DNA of 64,000 nt from an uncultured Sphingobacteriales bacterium (GCA_937871285.1 CALMQS010000097.1:1-64000); one strand, 5' to 3'; positions 16,894 to 25,863 are shown, counted from the stretch's first letter. Program-made: numbers and translations. The notes: generated by a model not told the origin, from the sequence alone.

Positions 16894-17646
16894 TCATTTC
16901 ATCATAAATCCCAACTCCACAAAATCAGTCACACTCAACTGCTCTGCTCTTTTATCAAAAACCGGTTTTTTCAGTGTTTCCTCATCAAACAAATTCCTAA
17001 CGGCATTGCGCAGGGTTTTGCGTCTTTGATTGAACGCCGTTTTTACCAGCAAAAAGAATTGCTTTTCATTATGGATATGGAGCGGTTCGGTTTTTGGCGT
17101 TAACCGGATAACAGCGCTCTTTACTTTTGGCGGTGGTGTAAAACATTGTTCATGCACCTCAAACAAATATTCTACCTCAAAAAAAGCCTGTACCAGCACG
17201 CTCAGTATACCATATACCTTATTACCCGGTTTTGAGGCGATGCGCTGCGCCACTTCTTTCTGAAACATGCCCAGCATACCCTCCACATCCGCTTTCCAGT
17301 CTAATATTTTAAAAAGGATCTGCGAAGATATGTTATAAGGGAAATTACCCACCACAGTAAATTTCCCTTCAAAAGGCTGGTTCGCATCCAGTATATCCTG
17401 ATGAATGAGTTTCCCCTTTAACGCGGGCCAGGTATTTTCAAGAAAGCGGATCTTTTCTTCATCCAGCTCTATGGCTTTAAAGTCAATGCCGGGCAATTGA
17501 ATAAGGTGCTTTGTAAGCGCCCCGCCACCCGGGCCCACTTCCAGCAATTGCCGGAAGGGCCGTTCCTGCAATGCAGCTATGATCCTGAGCACCATATTTT
17601 CATCGCGCAGGAAATGCTGGCCTAATGATTTCTTTAATGTATACAT
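16894..17646 (-). CDS. rsmA: 16S rRNA (adenine1518/1519-N6)-dimethyltransferase RsmA/KsgA
   Basis: A 250-residue enzyme that uses SAM to dimethylate two adenines in helix 45 of 16S rRNA late in 30S assembly. The opening 'KKSLGQHFLRDENMVLRI' and the SAM site 'LLEVGPGGGALTKHL' are diagnostic. The catalytic motif is 'VGNFPYNISSQILFK', followed by 'FQKEVAQRIAS' and the C-terminal 'LVKTAFNQRRKTLRNA'. It is slightly shorter than the usual 260-275 residues. It is divergent from pdxA with 65 bp between, an arrangement known in other bacteria. Confidence 0.96.
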   Translation of the reverse strand: MYTLKKSLGQHFLRDENMVLRIIAALQERPFRQLLEVGPGGGALTKHLIQLPGIDFKAIELDEEKIRFLENTWPALKGKLIHQDILDANQPFEGKFTVVGNFPYNISSQILFKILDWKADVEGMLGMFQKEVAQRIASKPGNKVYGILSVLVQAFFEVEYLFEVHEQCFTPPPKVKSAVIRLTPKTEPLHIHNEKQFFLLVKTAFNQRRKTLRNAVRNLFDEETLKKPVFDKRAEQLSVTDFVELGFMMK

Positions 17647-17711
17647 TGAAAGGCCTAAAAATACGAAAACCAGTTACAATACCGTAAATTCGCGCATTAA
17701 CCCAGCGTAGT

Positions 17712-18818
17712 ATGTCAACTCAGAACAGCAAACCGGCTATTGGTATTTCCTGCGGCGATATTAATGGTATTGGAATAGAATTGATTATTAAAACCTTTTC
17801 CGACACCAGGATACTGGATGTTTGCACCCCCGTAATTTTTGCTTCCAACAAGCTCATTAACTTTTACAGGAAAACACTGCCAGAGGCCAGCTTCAGCTTT
17901 CAAAACCTGAAGGACCCGGCAAGACCCTACCCCCGGCAAATCAATTTATATAACTGCTGGGAAGAAGAGGTGAATATTACGCCCGGCCAATTAACAGACG
18001 CTGGCGGAAGATATGCCGTTAAATCGCTCCAGGCAGCGGTACAAGCCTTAAAAGCCAAACATATACAGGCACTGGTTACAGCGCCTATCCATAAAAAAAA
18101 TGTACAGTCGCCCGAATTCAATTTCAGCGGGCATACACCTTTCTTAAAACAGTTTTTTGCTGTAGATGATGTAGTGATGCTGATGTGCGCCGATAATATG
18201 CGGGTAGGGCTGGTAACGGAACATGTGCCCGTAAAGGATATCGCCCAGCACATCATACGGCAGGCCATCCTTAAAAAACTGTTCATCTTAAAAGAAAGCC
18301 TGCAGAAAGATTTTGGAATAGATAAACCTAAAATAGCCGTACTCGGACTTAACCCGCATGCAGGCGATGAAGGACTTGTTGGTAAAGAGGAAGAAGAACA
18401 CATAAAACCGGCCATCAAGGAAGCCAAACACAATAATATACTTGCTTTTGGCCCCTATAGCGCAGACGCTTTTTTTGCGAGGGGCAGCTATGAAAAATTT
18501 GATGCGGTATTAGCCATGTACCACGACCAGGGGCTGATCCCTTTCAAATCGCTGGCCAAAGGCGAAGGTGTTAATTATACTGCGGGTTTGCCGGGCGTAA
18601 GAACTTCTCCCGACCATGGCACTGCCTTTGACATTGCCGGGAAAGACAAAGCCGATGAAACCTCCTTCCGGCAATCCATATATACTGCTGTTGACATTTT
18701 ACAACAGCAGTACGAATATGCCCAAAACCGTTCCAATCCTATGAAACGGATGTCGGATGTGGTGTTGACCAACGTGGAAGATGAAAATATAGAAGAGACA
18801 GGAGACGCGGAAAAATAA
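17712..18818 (+). CDS. pdxA: 4-hydroxythreonine-4-phosphate dehydrogenase PdxA
   Basis: A 368-residue NAD-dependent enzyme of the DXP-dependent pyridoxal phosphate pathway. It oxidises 4-phosphohydroxy-threonine to a product that decarboxylates and is joined by PdxJ. Family blocks: 'ISCGDINGIGIELI' at the N-terminus, metal-binding histidines in 'ALVTAPIHKKNVQ', 'HDQGLIPFK' and 'TSPDHGTAFDIAGK'. The C-terminal 35 residues extend beyond the family core and are acidic. It stands alone on the plus strand, divergent from rsmA and convergent with the gene at 18855. Confidence 0.97.
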   Translation: MSTQNSKPAIGISCGDINGIGIELIIKTFSDTRILDVCTPVIFASNKLINFYRKTLPEASFSFQNLKDPARPYPRQINLYNCWEEEVNITPGQLTDAGGRYAVKSLQAAVQALKAKHIQALVTAPIHKKNVQSPEFNFSGHTPFLKQFFAVDDVVMLMCADNMRVGLVTEHVPVKDIAQHIIRQAILKKLFILKESLQKDFGIDKPKIAVLGLNPHAGDEGLVGKEEEEHIKPAIKEAKHNNILAFGPYSADAFFARGSYEKFDAVLAMYHDQGLIPFKSLAKGEGVNYTAGLPGVRTSPDHGTAFDIAGKDKADETSFRQSIYTAVDILQQQYEYAQNRSNPMKRMSDVVLTNVEDENIEETGDAEK

Positions 18819-18854
18819 GCCTCCGCTTATCGTGGTTTTCAATGCTATCATTGC

Positions 18855-19784
18855 TTACAGGAAATTATCGCTTTCCCTGTATGCTTTTATCAGCGCCAGT
18901 TCTCCTTCTTTGCCGGGTTTGGAATTGCCGTGCTCCATGCCCATAACACCACGGTATCCTTTTTCATAAATGTATTTAAATACATTCTTATAATTGATCT
19001 CCCCGGTGGTAGGCTCATTTCTGCCGGGATTGTCGCCAATTTGGAAATAAGCGATCTCGTTCCAGGTTAATTCAATATGCTTAATAAGATTGCCTTCATT
19101 TTTCTGCATGTGGTAAATATCATACAATATTTTACAGGAAGGACTGTTTACGCCCCTGCAAATCTCATAGGTTTGCGTTGATGTGCGCAGAAAAAGATTG
19201 GGTGTATCGCTCAACGGTTCCAGCACCATGATAATACCGTGTGGCTCCAGAATTTCGGCGCCTCTTTTTAACGCGTCAATTACATTACCGGTTTGGATAC
19301 CAATGGGTAAATACCGCTCAAAATCGCCGGGCACTACGGTTACCCATTTCGCGTTAACCCGTTTGGCCACCTCAACCGACTGGCGGCAGCCTTTTAAAAA
19401 AATATCTATATATTCCTGCTTGCCTGCAGCCAGTGTATTTTGTCCGTTACCCCCTTTAGGCACCACAAAAACGCCCATTGCCATTCCTAACTTAGTAAGC
19501 GTTTCACCTATTTTAGTTTGCTGCTCAACACTCCGTCCCGTCATTCCATTATCTTCAATGGAACGGAAGCCCTGGTCGTACATATATTTGATCTGGTCAA
19601 TAAAATCATTGCCCCCGCTATTTTTAAACATACCGTCATGCGGTCCGTAATTCAGGTTAAACGTTTTTTCTGCCAGCGGTCCGCCATCTTTCTCATTTTT
19701 ATTTCCTGTGGCAAATCCCGCCGTTCCTATTAAAGTAGAAGCGCCGGCCAGCATTCCTTTTTGTAAAAAATTTCTGCGTTGCAT
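18855..19784 (-). CDS. Sugar phosphate isomerase/epimerase-like (hydroxypyruvate isomerase-like), exported
   Basis: About 309 residues from the ATG at 19782-19784 ('MQRRNFLQKGMLAGAST'), chosen because it begins a twin-arginine signal; an upstream ATG would add 15 residues. The rest is an AP-endonuclease-2 type TIM barrel with likely metal ligands in 'IMVLEPLSDTPN', 'LYDIYHMQKNEGN' and 'MGMEHGNSKPG'. Such Tat-exported barrels are common in Bacteroidota and usually act on sugars or polyols, but the substrate is unknown. The Gfo/Idh and FGE-like genes 3 kb to the right have the same flavour but are on the other strand. Confidence 0.88.
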   Translation of the reverse strand: MQRRNFLQKGMLAGASTLIGTAGFATGNKNEKDGGPLAEKTFNLNYGPHDGMFKNSGGNDFIDQIKYMYDQGFRSIEDNGMTGRSVEQQTKIGETLTKLGMAMGVFVVPKGGNGQNTLAAGKQEYIDIFLKGCRQSVEVAKRVNAKWVTVVPGDFERYLPIGIQTGNVIDALKRGAEILEPHGIIMVLEPLSDTPNLFLRTSTQTYEICRGVNSPSCKILYDIYHMQKNEGNLIKHIELTWNEIAYFQIGDNPGRNEPTTGEINYKNVFKYIYEKGYRGVMGMEHGNSKPGKEGELALIKAYRESDNFL

Positions 19785-19829
19785 AGTGATCGTTAGTTTA
19801 AGGGTTAAAAATAGAACAAACCACATCAA

Positions 19830-20256
19830 TAATTAAAACATTTTTCTGATACCTGTCTTTGAGGGGTTCCGGACAGTGGTATATAGCAGCTTTCAGCTAT
19901 GAGCCATCAGGTTTGGTGTAAGGCGTAGGGTATAGGGTTATGAAGTGGATGTACTTAGCTTTGGTAGTGCTATTAAGCATCTGTTGCGTCGCACTCTTGT
20001 ACTACAACGATGCTATGCAGCTTTTGCCATGCTTCGGTTGCCCGCCCGGATGACCTGGTCGGACGGGTTGGTGCAAACACTCAACAACGACGCGGCTGCC
20101 GGGAACACCAACGTAGGGAAAAATAATTTACATTCTATTTTCTTGAATATCCGGGTTTTCACGGTAGCATAACCATGTCTAAACTTCCACAATGTGGAAA
20201 TATAAAGGCATTCCGTTTAAAACCACTTGAGCAATTTTGACCTAAAATTTTAAGGG
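19830..20256. other. Gene-free gap with repeat fragments
   Basis: No credible gene. It contains a copy of the 'TTTCAGCTATGAGCCATCAG' word at about 19889-19908, a GC-rich imperfect palindrome CCCGCCCG...CGGACGGG (20041-20067), and copy A of a direct repeat (20082-20122). A 75-codon frame at 19945-20172 crosses these repeats and is not credible. Confidence 0.5.
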
Positions 20257-20627
20257 ATGAATAATACAATTGACTTTAAAGGAAGGCTTTATTAGCCGAA
20301 TTGAAAAAGTTAACAGGCTTTAACTATGTATTTTCTGCAGCCCAAGACAATAAAGGTAATGAAACAGTTTATCAACTAACGTCAGTAGCACCGGATTCCG
20401 GTTTTTCGGATTGGTACGGTTATGTTAGAGAAGATAATCAGCATTTTTCCTCTAAAGAGGTATGCAAAGACTTCTTTGTAGAATATCGGAATACATGGGT
20501 AAAGAAAGGAAAACCGCACTGAAAAGACGAAATAAAATAATCTGCTCTTAGAAGACTAAAAGTTTATCAGAAACCGGGCTTAAAATATACAACAACGGCG
20601 AGACGGGGGAACACCAACATGGGCAAA
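20082..20627. repeat. Pair of imperfect direct repeats flanking a broken small gene
   Basis: Copy A (20082-20122) and copy B (20590-20627) share CAACAACG.CG.G...GGGAACACCAAC.T.GG..AAA, roughly three quarters of positions. They bracket the frameshifted gene at 20257-20522. They could be ends of a mobile unit or cassette; no terminal structure proves it. Confidence 0.45.
20257..20522 (+). pseudogene. Small unknown gene with a frameshift near its start
   Basis: An ATG at 20257 gives 'MNNTIDFKGRLY' and stops at TAG (20293-20295). In another frame, from about 20280, a continuous sequence 'KALLAELKKLTGFNYVFSAA...' runs to 20522 and ends 'EYRNTWVKKGKPH'. Joined by a single-base shift near 20283, the two would make a protein of about 88 residues. 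The second part has a natural amino acid mix with conserved-looking aromatic blocks ('FSDWYGYVRED'). No function recognised. A TTG start at 20301 would avoid the shift but leaves no reason for the upstream start. Confidence 0.5.
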
Positions 20628-20771
20628 TAGCGTAGGGCCATCCTTTCCGTCAAAGAATGATAAAATACAGTATTTCAACAAATTATAAGATATCAACATA
20701 CCGTAGATATCTCCTATCATCTATTAAAAGGTCAGTACGTAATTTTGAGATGCATTTAAAAAAAAACTTTT

Positions 20772-21128
20772 ATGGGAGATACAATTTTTAAAGGGATCGA
20801 AATTGCAAGGGATAAGATCAGTCTTCAAAACTCTCCAACAACTGATCTTCAGAAAGCCGCAATTACAGGAGTTATTAAAGAAGTCAAAAAAACACTTGCA
20901 CTTCATGCAATCGGTAAGCCAAACGAGCTAATACTGAATCTTACATTCGAAGAAAAAGAAAGTGTAGAATATTCAATAAAGGAAATTTTAGGAGTTAGAA
21001 ATGATAGAATTGATAGCTTAACTGATAACGGAGGTGCTAAACAAAATTTTGAATCATTGCTGAATGAAACGAGGAAAGAAGTAAATAATATTCTAAGTAT
21101 ATTGAAGGCTATCCCCCCTGAAAGATAA
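20772..21128 (+). CDS. Small unknown protein in AT-rich patch
   Basis: A 118-residue soluble protein, helix-rich and charged ('ITGVIKEVKKTLALHA', 'SLLNETRKEVNNILSILK'). It has no signal peptide and no family I recognise. Codon use is more AT-rich than the flanking housekeeping genes, which together with the neighbouring gene at 21242 suggests acquired DNA. An 'A'-rich tract precedes the ATG, typical of translation starts in this phylum. It could be one half of a small two-gene system with 21242-21757, from which it is separated by 113 bp. Confidence 0.6.
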   Translation: MGDTIFKGIEIARDKISLQNSPTTDLQKAAITGVIKEVKKTLALHAIGKPNELILNLTFEEKESVEYSIKEILGVRNDRIDSLTDNGGAKQNFESLLNETRKEVNNILSILKAIPPER

Positions 21129-21155
21129 TAAACGGAATTATTTTCCCTCTTTAAA

Positions 21156-21208
21156 TCTTAACCATGTTACATTGCCTTCTATCAGAGGCAGCTTCAGTTA
21201 CGTTAGAC
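21156..21208 (+). repeat. Hairpin resembling an integron attC site
   Basis: TCTTAAC (21156-21162) and GTTAGAC (21202-21208; the latter fits the GTTRRRY core of attC sites) could pair at the base. Inside, TGCCTTCT (21173-21180) pairs with AGAGGCA (21184-21190) with one bulged T and a 3-base loop. It lies directly after a small unknown gene on the plus strand, as a cassette site would. The unpaired spacers of about 10 bases on each side are longer than in typical attC sites. No integrase is in the window. Confidence 0.25.
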
Positions 21209-21241
21209 CTCTTTTTCCCTTAACATAACCTTTATCATTTT

Positions 21242-21757
21242 ATGGATATCTCTTTTTTTTTAAAAACGACGTTGCCCTTGATTCTTAAGCAGCTATGTGA
21301 AAAGTTTTGGAATCAACCGAAAATATTCATTTCATTTGATCGAGGATCACAATCTGCATTTAATCTGGATGAAAACACATTTGTATCATTTGAAAAACAC
21401 TTTAAGCATGAGTTAACCTGGACTTACACAATGCATTTTAGAAACAATAGTAAATATGATGCATACAATATCAAATTGCTATTTCCGAATATTGACCAAA
21501 ATTTTGAATTAGATAAAAAAATTGATCATCTTGAACCCATAAAGTCAAACGATCGGTTAACATTCAAAGCCACATTTAAGACAAAATTTAAAGGAAGCGG
21601 AATGATGATTGATCAAGAAATTCAGAAACCTGCCCCGTATTTAAGGAAAAAAAAGTTTATACTGGAATATACAAACGTTTCTAAAACGAAATTCTATACA
21701 ATATATGAGCACTCCGCACCTGAAGATCTAAAGAATAAATTTCAAAGGCATAAATAG
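21242..21757 (+). CDS. Unknown protein with N-terminal hydrophobic segment, AT-rich patch
   Basis: A 171-residue protein with a hydrophobic start ('ISFFLKTTLPLILKQL') and a beta-rich remainder ('LTWTYTMHFRNNSKYDAYNIKLLFP', 'RLTFKATFKTKFKGSG'), which has the look of an immunoglobulin-like fold with a short membrane anchor. No catalytic motif is visible. It is AT-rich like 20772-21128 and on the same strand. It may be a cell-envelope or interaction partner of that gene; function unknown. Confidence 0.6.
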   Translation: MDISFFLKTTLPLILKQLCEKFWNQPKIFISFDRGSQSAFNLDENTFVSFEKHFKHELTWTYTMHFRNNSKYDAYNIKLLFPNIDQNFELDKKIDHLEPIKSNDRLTFKATFKTKFKGSGMMIDQEIQKPAPYLRKKKFILEYTNVSKTKFYTIYEHSAPEDLKNKFQRHK

Positions 21758-22289
21758 AAAGCTTCAGATCACTTGGTGAAATGGTGACTGTAACAATTTC
21801 CTCCTCCACTTTCTGTATTTTAGATATTTACCCGACATTTCTTGTATATTCCACACTGGCGCAGGTCTGGTAGCATTGTTTGGTGGTTAGCCAGACCTGT
21901 GCCTTGTTGTTACAGGTCTGTATCAATATACATTCACTATTTCCAATAGCCCTTTCTTGTTTTTGTATAACAACCTGCTACACTACTGTATTTCCGGTGT
22001 TCTGCCCATTCAGCAAAACCAGCCCGAACCGGTTTTCATGAAGGGAAGTTATTCTTTGCTCAGGCATTTCTGCATTATTTTAATATTGGATGGCTTATCC
22101 AAGCTACAATAGTTGAAGTGATAAAACAGGTAGCTGCTTTATCGGTTAACCTTGTATTTGGTGCTCATGATAGCACAGGACAGAACAGCAATAACACTGC
22201 GGTTCTGTAATTTGCCTGCATACGAAGAAAATGAATGCTGATATTAATTCTTTTCTTACCTTTCCTTTATATAAAAAAGATTACAAATA
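21758..22289. other. Gene-free gap with one strong inverted repeat
   Basis: GCGCAGGTCTGG (21859-21870) and CCAGACCTGTGC (21891-21902) pair at 11 of 12 positions around a 20-base loop; a third half-copy, ACAGGTCTG, follows at 21912. The rest shows no gene. Near the right end, TACCTTTC (22257-22264) is one base from the Bacteroidota -7 promoter motif and may serve the gene at 22290. Confidence 0.5.
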
Positions 22290-23252
22290 GTGAGAAAGCT
22301 TGGATTTGCATGTGTATTGATCAATCTGACATTTATTACGCATGCACAAAACGGTACCCCGCAGGATTTTAATGCATACGATCAAAAAGTTCCCGGCACA
22401 CAGTTTAATGTGAAGATGGTTCCTGTAAAAGGAGGATCATTTATGATGGGAAGCGATGCTGCCGACAAATTAAAGCAGCCGGATGAAATACCCGCCAAAA
22501 AAGTAACGGTTTCTTCCTTCTGGATGGGCGCTTATGAAGTAACGCACGACATATTCGATGCTTTTTTCCGCGATGAAGGCACCCCTGTTGGCACGCAGGT
22601 AGATGCGGTTACACGGCCTACCCCGCAATATATAGACCTGAGCTGGGGCATGGGTAAAACAGGCGGCTACCCGGTAAACAGCATGAGCCAGGATGCCGCA
22701 CTGATGTTTTGCCGCTGGCTGTATAAAAAAACAGGTATTTTTTACCGTTTACCCACCGAAGCGGAATGGGAGTATGCCTGCCGTGCGGGAAGCACAACGG
22801 CTTATCCTTTTGGCGATAATCCAAAAGAGCTGGGTAAATACGCATGGTTTAAGGGTAACAGCAAAAACAAGTATCATAAAGTTGGGGAAAAATTACCCAA
22901 TGCCCTGGGGCTGTATGATATGCTGGGCAACGTATCGGAGTGGACGCTGGACCAGTACGATGACAAATATTTTGAGAAGTTAGGGGAGAATGCCACCGAC
23001 CCGCTTGTGCCACCGGCAACCCGTTATCCCAGGAGCATAAGAGGCGGCAGCTATTTAGATGATGCGGCAGGATTAAGAAGTGCCGGCCGCCAGCATTCGG
23101 AAGCTTCCTGGAACAAAAGGGATCCGCAAATACCCAAAAGCCGCTGGTGGTTAACCGATGGCATGTTCGTAGGGTTTCGCATTCTGCGTCCTGAGAAGCA
23201 GCCAACAGCAGCAGAAGCTGAAGCATTTTATAATAAATATTTAAATAAATGA
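22290..23252 (+). CDS. Secreted FGE/SUMF1-like protein
   Basis: A 320-residue protein of the formylglycine-generating-enzyme fold, starting at GTG. A signal peptide (1-20) is followed by the family opening 'MVPVKGGSFMMGSDA' and 'SSFWMGAYEVTHDIFDAF', then 'YRLPTEAEWEYACRAG' and 'LYDMLGNVSEWTLDQYD', with a final 'GFRILR'. In Bacteroidota most such proteins are not sulfatase activators but exported structural or oxidoreductase-associated proteins related to GldK. The cysteine pair of true FGE is not obvious. It is 24 bp from the Gfo/Idh gene, so the two likely form one operon. Confidence 0.9.
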   Translation: MRKLGFACVLINLTFITHAQNGTPQDFNAYDQKVPGTQFNVKMVPVKGGSFMMGSDAADKLKQPDEIPAKKVTVSSFWMGAYEVTHDIFDAFFRDEGTPVGTQVDAVTRPTPQYIDLSWGMGKTGGYPVNSMSQDAALMFCRWLYKKTGIFYRLPTEAEWEYACRAGSTTAYPFGDNPKELGKYAWFKGNSKNKYHKVGEKLPNALGLYDMLGNVSEWTLDQYDDKYFEKLGENATDPLVPPATRYPRSIRGGSYLDDAAGLRSAGRQHSEASWNKRDPQIPKSRWWLTDGMFVGFRILRPEKQPTAAEAEAFYNKYLNK

Positions 23253-23276
23253 TCGCTCACATATAAAACACGTTGT

Positions 23277-24596
23277 ATGAATAAGAATAATTCTTCCACA
23301 AATCAAACCACACGAAGAGCATTTGTGAAAAACTCTTCGCTGCTGGCCGGAGGCTTGCTGGCTGCCCCTTTGCTTTCAAAAGCCAATTATTTTTCAGGTG
23401 CAGATGATACCATTAAGATAGCATTGGTAGGTTGCGGAGGCCGCGGAACGGGCGCTGCATCCCAGGCTTTATCTACCAAACAAAATGTGAAGCTTGTTGC
23501 CATGGCGGATGCTTTCCAGGACAGGCTGGATAATGCATATAAATCTATTTCCGAGGAAATAGATGCCAAACGCATAGATGTTCCGGCAGACAGGAGGTTT
23601 GTAGGATTTGACGCCTATGAAAAAGCCATAGCATTAGCTGATGTGGTTATACTGGCTACCCCTCCAGGTTTTCGCCCTATACATTTTGAAGAAGCCGTAA
23701 AGCAGGGCAAGCATATCTTCATGGAAAAACCTGTAGCAACAGATCCTGCAGGCGTACAGAAAGTACTGGCCGCAGCTGCTATTGCCAAACAGAAAAAGCT
23801 GAACGTAGTGGTAGGCTTACAGCGTCACTATCAAAATTCTTACCGCGAATTATTTAAACGCAAGGATGCCATAGGCGATATTACTGCTGCGCAGGCATGG
23901 TGGAATGGCGATGGCGTATGGGTGCACCCGCGCAAAGAAGGCCAAACCGAAATGGAATACCAGATGCGCAACTGGTACTACTTTAACTGGCTGTGCGGCG
24001 ACCATATTACAGAACAGCATATTCACAATATAGACGTGATCAACTGGTTCAAAGGCAGCTATCCTGTTAAAGCACAGGGCATGGGCGGAAGAGAAGTAAG
24101 AACAGGAAAAGATTATGGCGAAATATTCGATCACCATTATGTAGAATTTCATTATGCCGATGGCTCTATCCTTAACAGCCAGTGCCGGCATCAGCCCAAA
24201 ACCATGAGCAAAGTTGATGAATTGCTTATAGGTACCAAAGGGAAAATATTTGCAGGAGCGGCAAATATTGTTGATCATAAAGGAAAAGTATTATACCAGT
24301 TTGACCGCAAAACGGAAAACAACCCTTACCAATCGGAGCATGACGAATTGTTTGAAGCGATAGCCAAAGGCCAATTTAAATTTTCGGATGCCGAAAACGG
24401 CGCTAAAAGTACCATGACCTCTATCCTTGGCCGTATGGCTACCTATAGCGGGCAGGTTATTGACTGGGACAAAGCCATTAACTCGGGTATTGATATTCAT
24501 CCAAAAGTATACGACTGGGCTGCAACACCCCCCATCGTTCCCAATGCGGATGGTTTTTACCCGGTAGCTGTACCCGGCGTAACCCAGTATGTGTAG
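23277..24596 (+). CDS. Gfo/Idh/MocA family oxidoreductase with Tat signal
   Basis: A 439-residue NAD(P)-dependent oxidoreductase acting on sugars or polyols. It begins with a twin-arginine signal ('TRRAFVKNSSLLAGG'), then the Rossmann loop 'IALVGCGGRGTGAA' and the family 'EKPVATDP' motif. The C-terminal half carries 'NWYYFNWLCGDHITEQHIHNIDVINW', typical of the exported Bacteroidota subgroup where a histidine near this point assists catalysis. Expected to work in the periplasm. Cotranscribed with the FGE-like gene, and followed by a repeat block and terminator. Confidence 0.93.
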   Translation: MNKNNSSTNQTTRRAFVKNSSLLAGGLLAAPLLSKANYFSGADDTIKIALVGCGGRGTGAASQALSTKQNVKLVAMADAFQDRLDNAYKSISEEIDAKRIDVPADRRFVGFDAYEKAIALADVVILATPPGFRPIHFEEAVKQGKHIFMEKPVATDPAGVQKVLAAAAIAKQKKLNVVVGLQRHYQNSYRELFKRKDAIGDITAAQAWWNGDGVWVHPRKEGQTEMEYQMRNWYYFNWLCGDHITEQHIHNIDVINWFKGSYPVKAQGMGGREVRTGKDYGEIFDHHYVEFHYADGSILNSQCRHQPKTMSKVDELLIGTKGKIFAGAANIVDHKGKVLYQFDRKTENNPYQSEHDELFEAIAKGQFKFSDAENGAKSTMTSILGRMATYSGQVIDWDKAINSGIDIHPKVYDWAATPPIVPNADGFYPVAVPGVTQYV

Positions 24597-24741
24597 GGCG
24601 GATGAGTGATAAGTAGTAAGTGGGAAGTGGGAAATGTTGGACAGCTTGGGAGAAGTGAGAAGTGAAAGGAGTTATTAGCTCATTGTTAGTATGCTTCACG
24701 GCTGATCGCTGATAGCCGATAGCTCATACCTGATATCTCAT
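24597..24741. repeat. Wordy intergenic repeats
   Basis: 'GATAAGTAGTAAGTGGG' and 'AAGTGGGAAATG' strings (24604-24640) are followed by 'GCTGATCGCTGATAGCCGAT' and 'AGCTCATACC' (24701-24730). The same families occur at 16769-16893, 40811-40885 and 7259-7366. Confidence 0.55.
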
Positions 24742-24770
24742 AAAGGATGCTTTAAAACGGCATCCTTTTT
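24742..24770 (+). terminator. Rho-independent terminator after the Gfo/Idh gene
   Basis: AAAGGATGC and GCATCCTTT form a 9-bp stem around a 9-base loop, followed by a T-run. It ends the 22290-24596 operon. Confidence 0.8.
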
Positions 24771-24792
24771 ATTTATTTCATATATCACAGTA

Positions 24793-24864
24793 ATGGATAT
24801 ACGTAAACAACTGGCATTATGCAGCGCAGCCGGCGCCCTTTTTTTATTGATGTATATCAACTAA
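24793..24864 (+). CDS. Tiny possible membrane peptide, 23 residues
   Basis: ATG at 24793 to TAA at 24862-24864 encodes 'MDIRKQLALCSAAGALFLLM' plus three residues: a positively charged start and a hydrophobic run able to cross the membrane. There is no independent evidence of expression; it follows a terminator. The remainder of the gap up to 25196 holds no gene I can see. Confidence 0.2.
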   Translation: MDIRKQLALCSAAGALFLLMYIN

Positions 24865-25196
24865 AAACACACAATAAACCCTGCTTTATTACATTGCTTC
24901 CCCTAATTTTGTTTTAACAATCCACCGGCAGCAGATACGCAGCTATCTTAATGCCGGGAGCTTCCTGCATAAAGCCACACATTCCTCATCCGCGAACAGC
25001 CATTGTAGTATATTAATAAATGTTCGGGCTTTAATCATAACCACCCTTATTACTGTAATCCGCTTTATCCTCTGTACAGCCATATACAGCATAATACCGT
25101 ATCCTTATAATCCGCTTTTTCAATATCACAGTTCAAAAACCAACCGCGTTCCACCTGTGACGATAAAAAGATTGTACACTTCACAAATCTATAGCA

Positions 25197-25616
25197 ATGA
25201 AAAAGTTGATCGTATTGATTTATATAGCGGCTGCAACACTCCTGTTCGGATATGCAAAGGCTGCGGAACCTAACCACCCTGTTGCGCCAATTTCCGGAAA
25301 AGACAAAACAGCTATTGATTTCCCTGTACATTTTGAAGACCTGACCGTAAAACTGATCAACAATAAGGCACAAATCAACTGGTCTACCCTAACCGAAAAA
25401 AACAATAAGCAATTTGAAATACAGAGAAGTACCGATGGAACAACCTTTAAAACCATAGCCATCGTGTTTACATTAAACGACAGCAATGAAGTAAAGCATT
25501 ATGTATTCAGGGATGAGCTTAAAGGTGTAAAGGAAAAAAAATTAATATACAGAATCAAGCAGGTGGATACCAGTGAAGGATATGCCTTCAGCAAAACAGT
25601 TTCCCCAGCATTATAA
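25197..25616 (+). CDS. Small secreted protein with one FN3-like domain
   Basis: A 139-residue exported protein. The signal peptide ends around residue 22 ('FGYAKAAEP'). The mature part is one beta-sandwich of the kind often found before type IX secretion tails in this phylum: 'AQINWSTLTEKNNKQFEIQRSTDGTTFKTIA', then 'YRIKQVDTSEGYAFSKTVS'. It lacks the sorting tail itself. It is a relative of the next gene, 25864-26547, in its first domain. A strong terminator follows at 25665. Confidence 0.8.
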   Translation: MKKLIVLIYIAAATLLFGYAKAAEPNHPVAPISGKDKTAIDFPVHFEDLTVKLINNKAQINWSTLTEKNNKQFEIQRSTDGTTFKTIAIVFTLNDSNEVKHYVFRDELKGVKEKKLIYRIKQVDTSEGYAFSKTVSPAL

Positions 25617-25664
25617 AATATTTTAAAAAAGAGTTTATAGAGGTTGTGAAATTCCTAATCGGAA

Positions 25665-25697
25665 AAAGGCCCCTTGTCCAAGGGGCCTTTAAAAAAA
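25665..25697 (+). terminator. Strong Rho-independent terminator
   Basis: AAAGGCCCCTT-gtcc-AAGGGGCCTTT, an 11-bp perfect stem, then a short run of A on this strand and T-rich flanks. It separates the two small secreted-protein genes, so each has its own promoter. Confidence 0.8.
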
Positions 25698-25863
25698 CTT
25701 TCCTGTTATTATTATAAGCAAACAGTTAATATCTATACCCCCCGAAATACCATTCATTAGTCTCTACCCCAATCCGCCAATTTCTATCTCCTTTGCGTAA
25801 AAACCGGTAACCAGGAAATCATCCCTGTTCGTATCTGTTATTCATCAACTAAAACAAGAGACA

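Noticed and set aside
20000..22300. Prophage or conjugative element
   Set aside because: No integrase, phage structural, replication or transfer gene is present; only small unknown genes and repeats.
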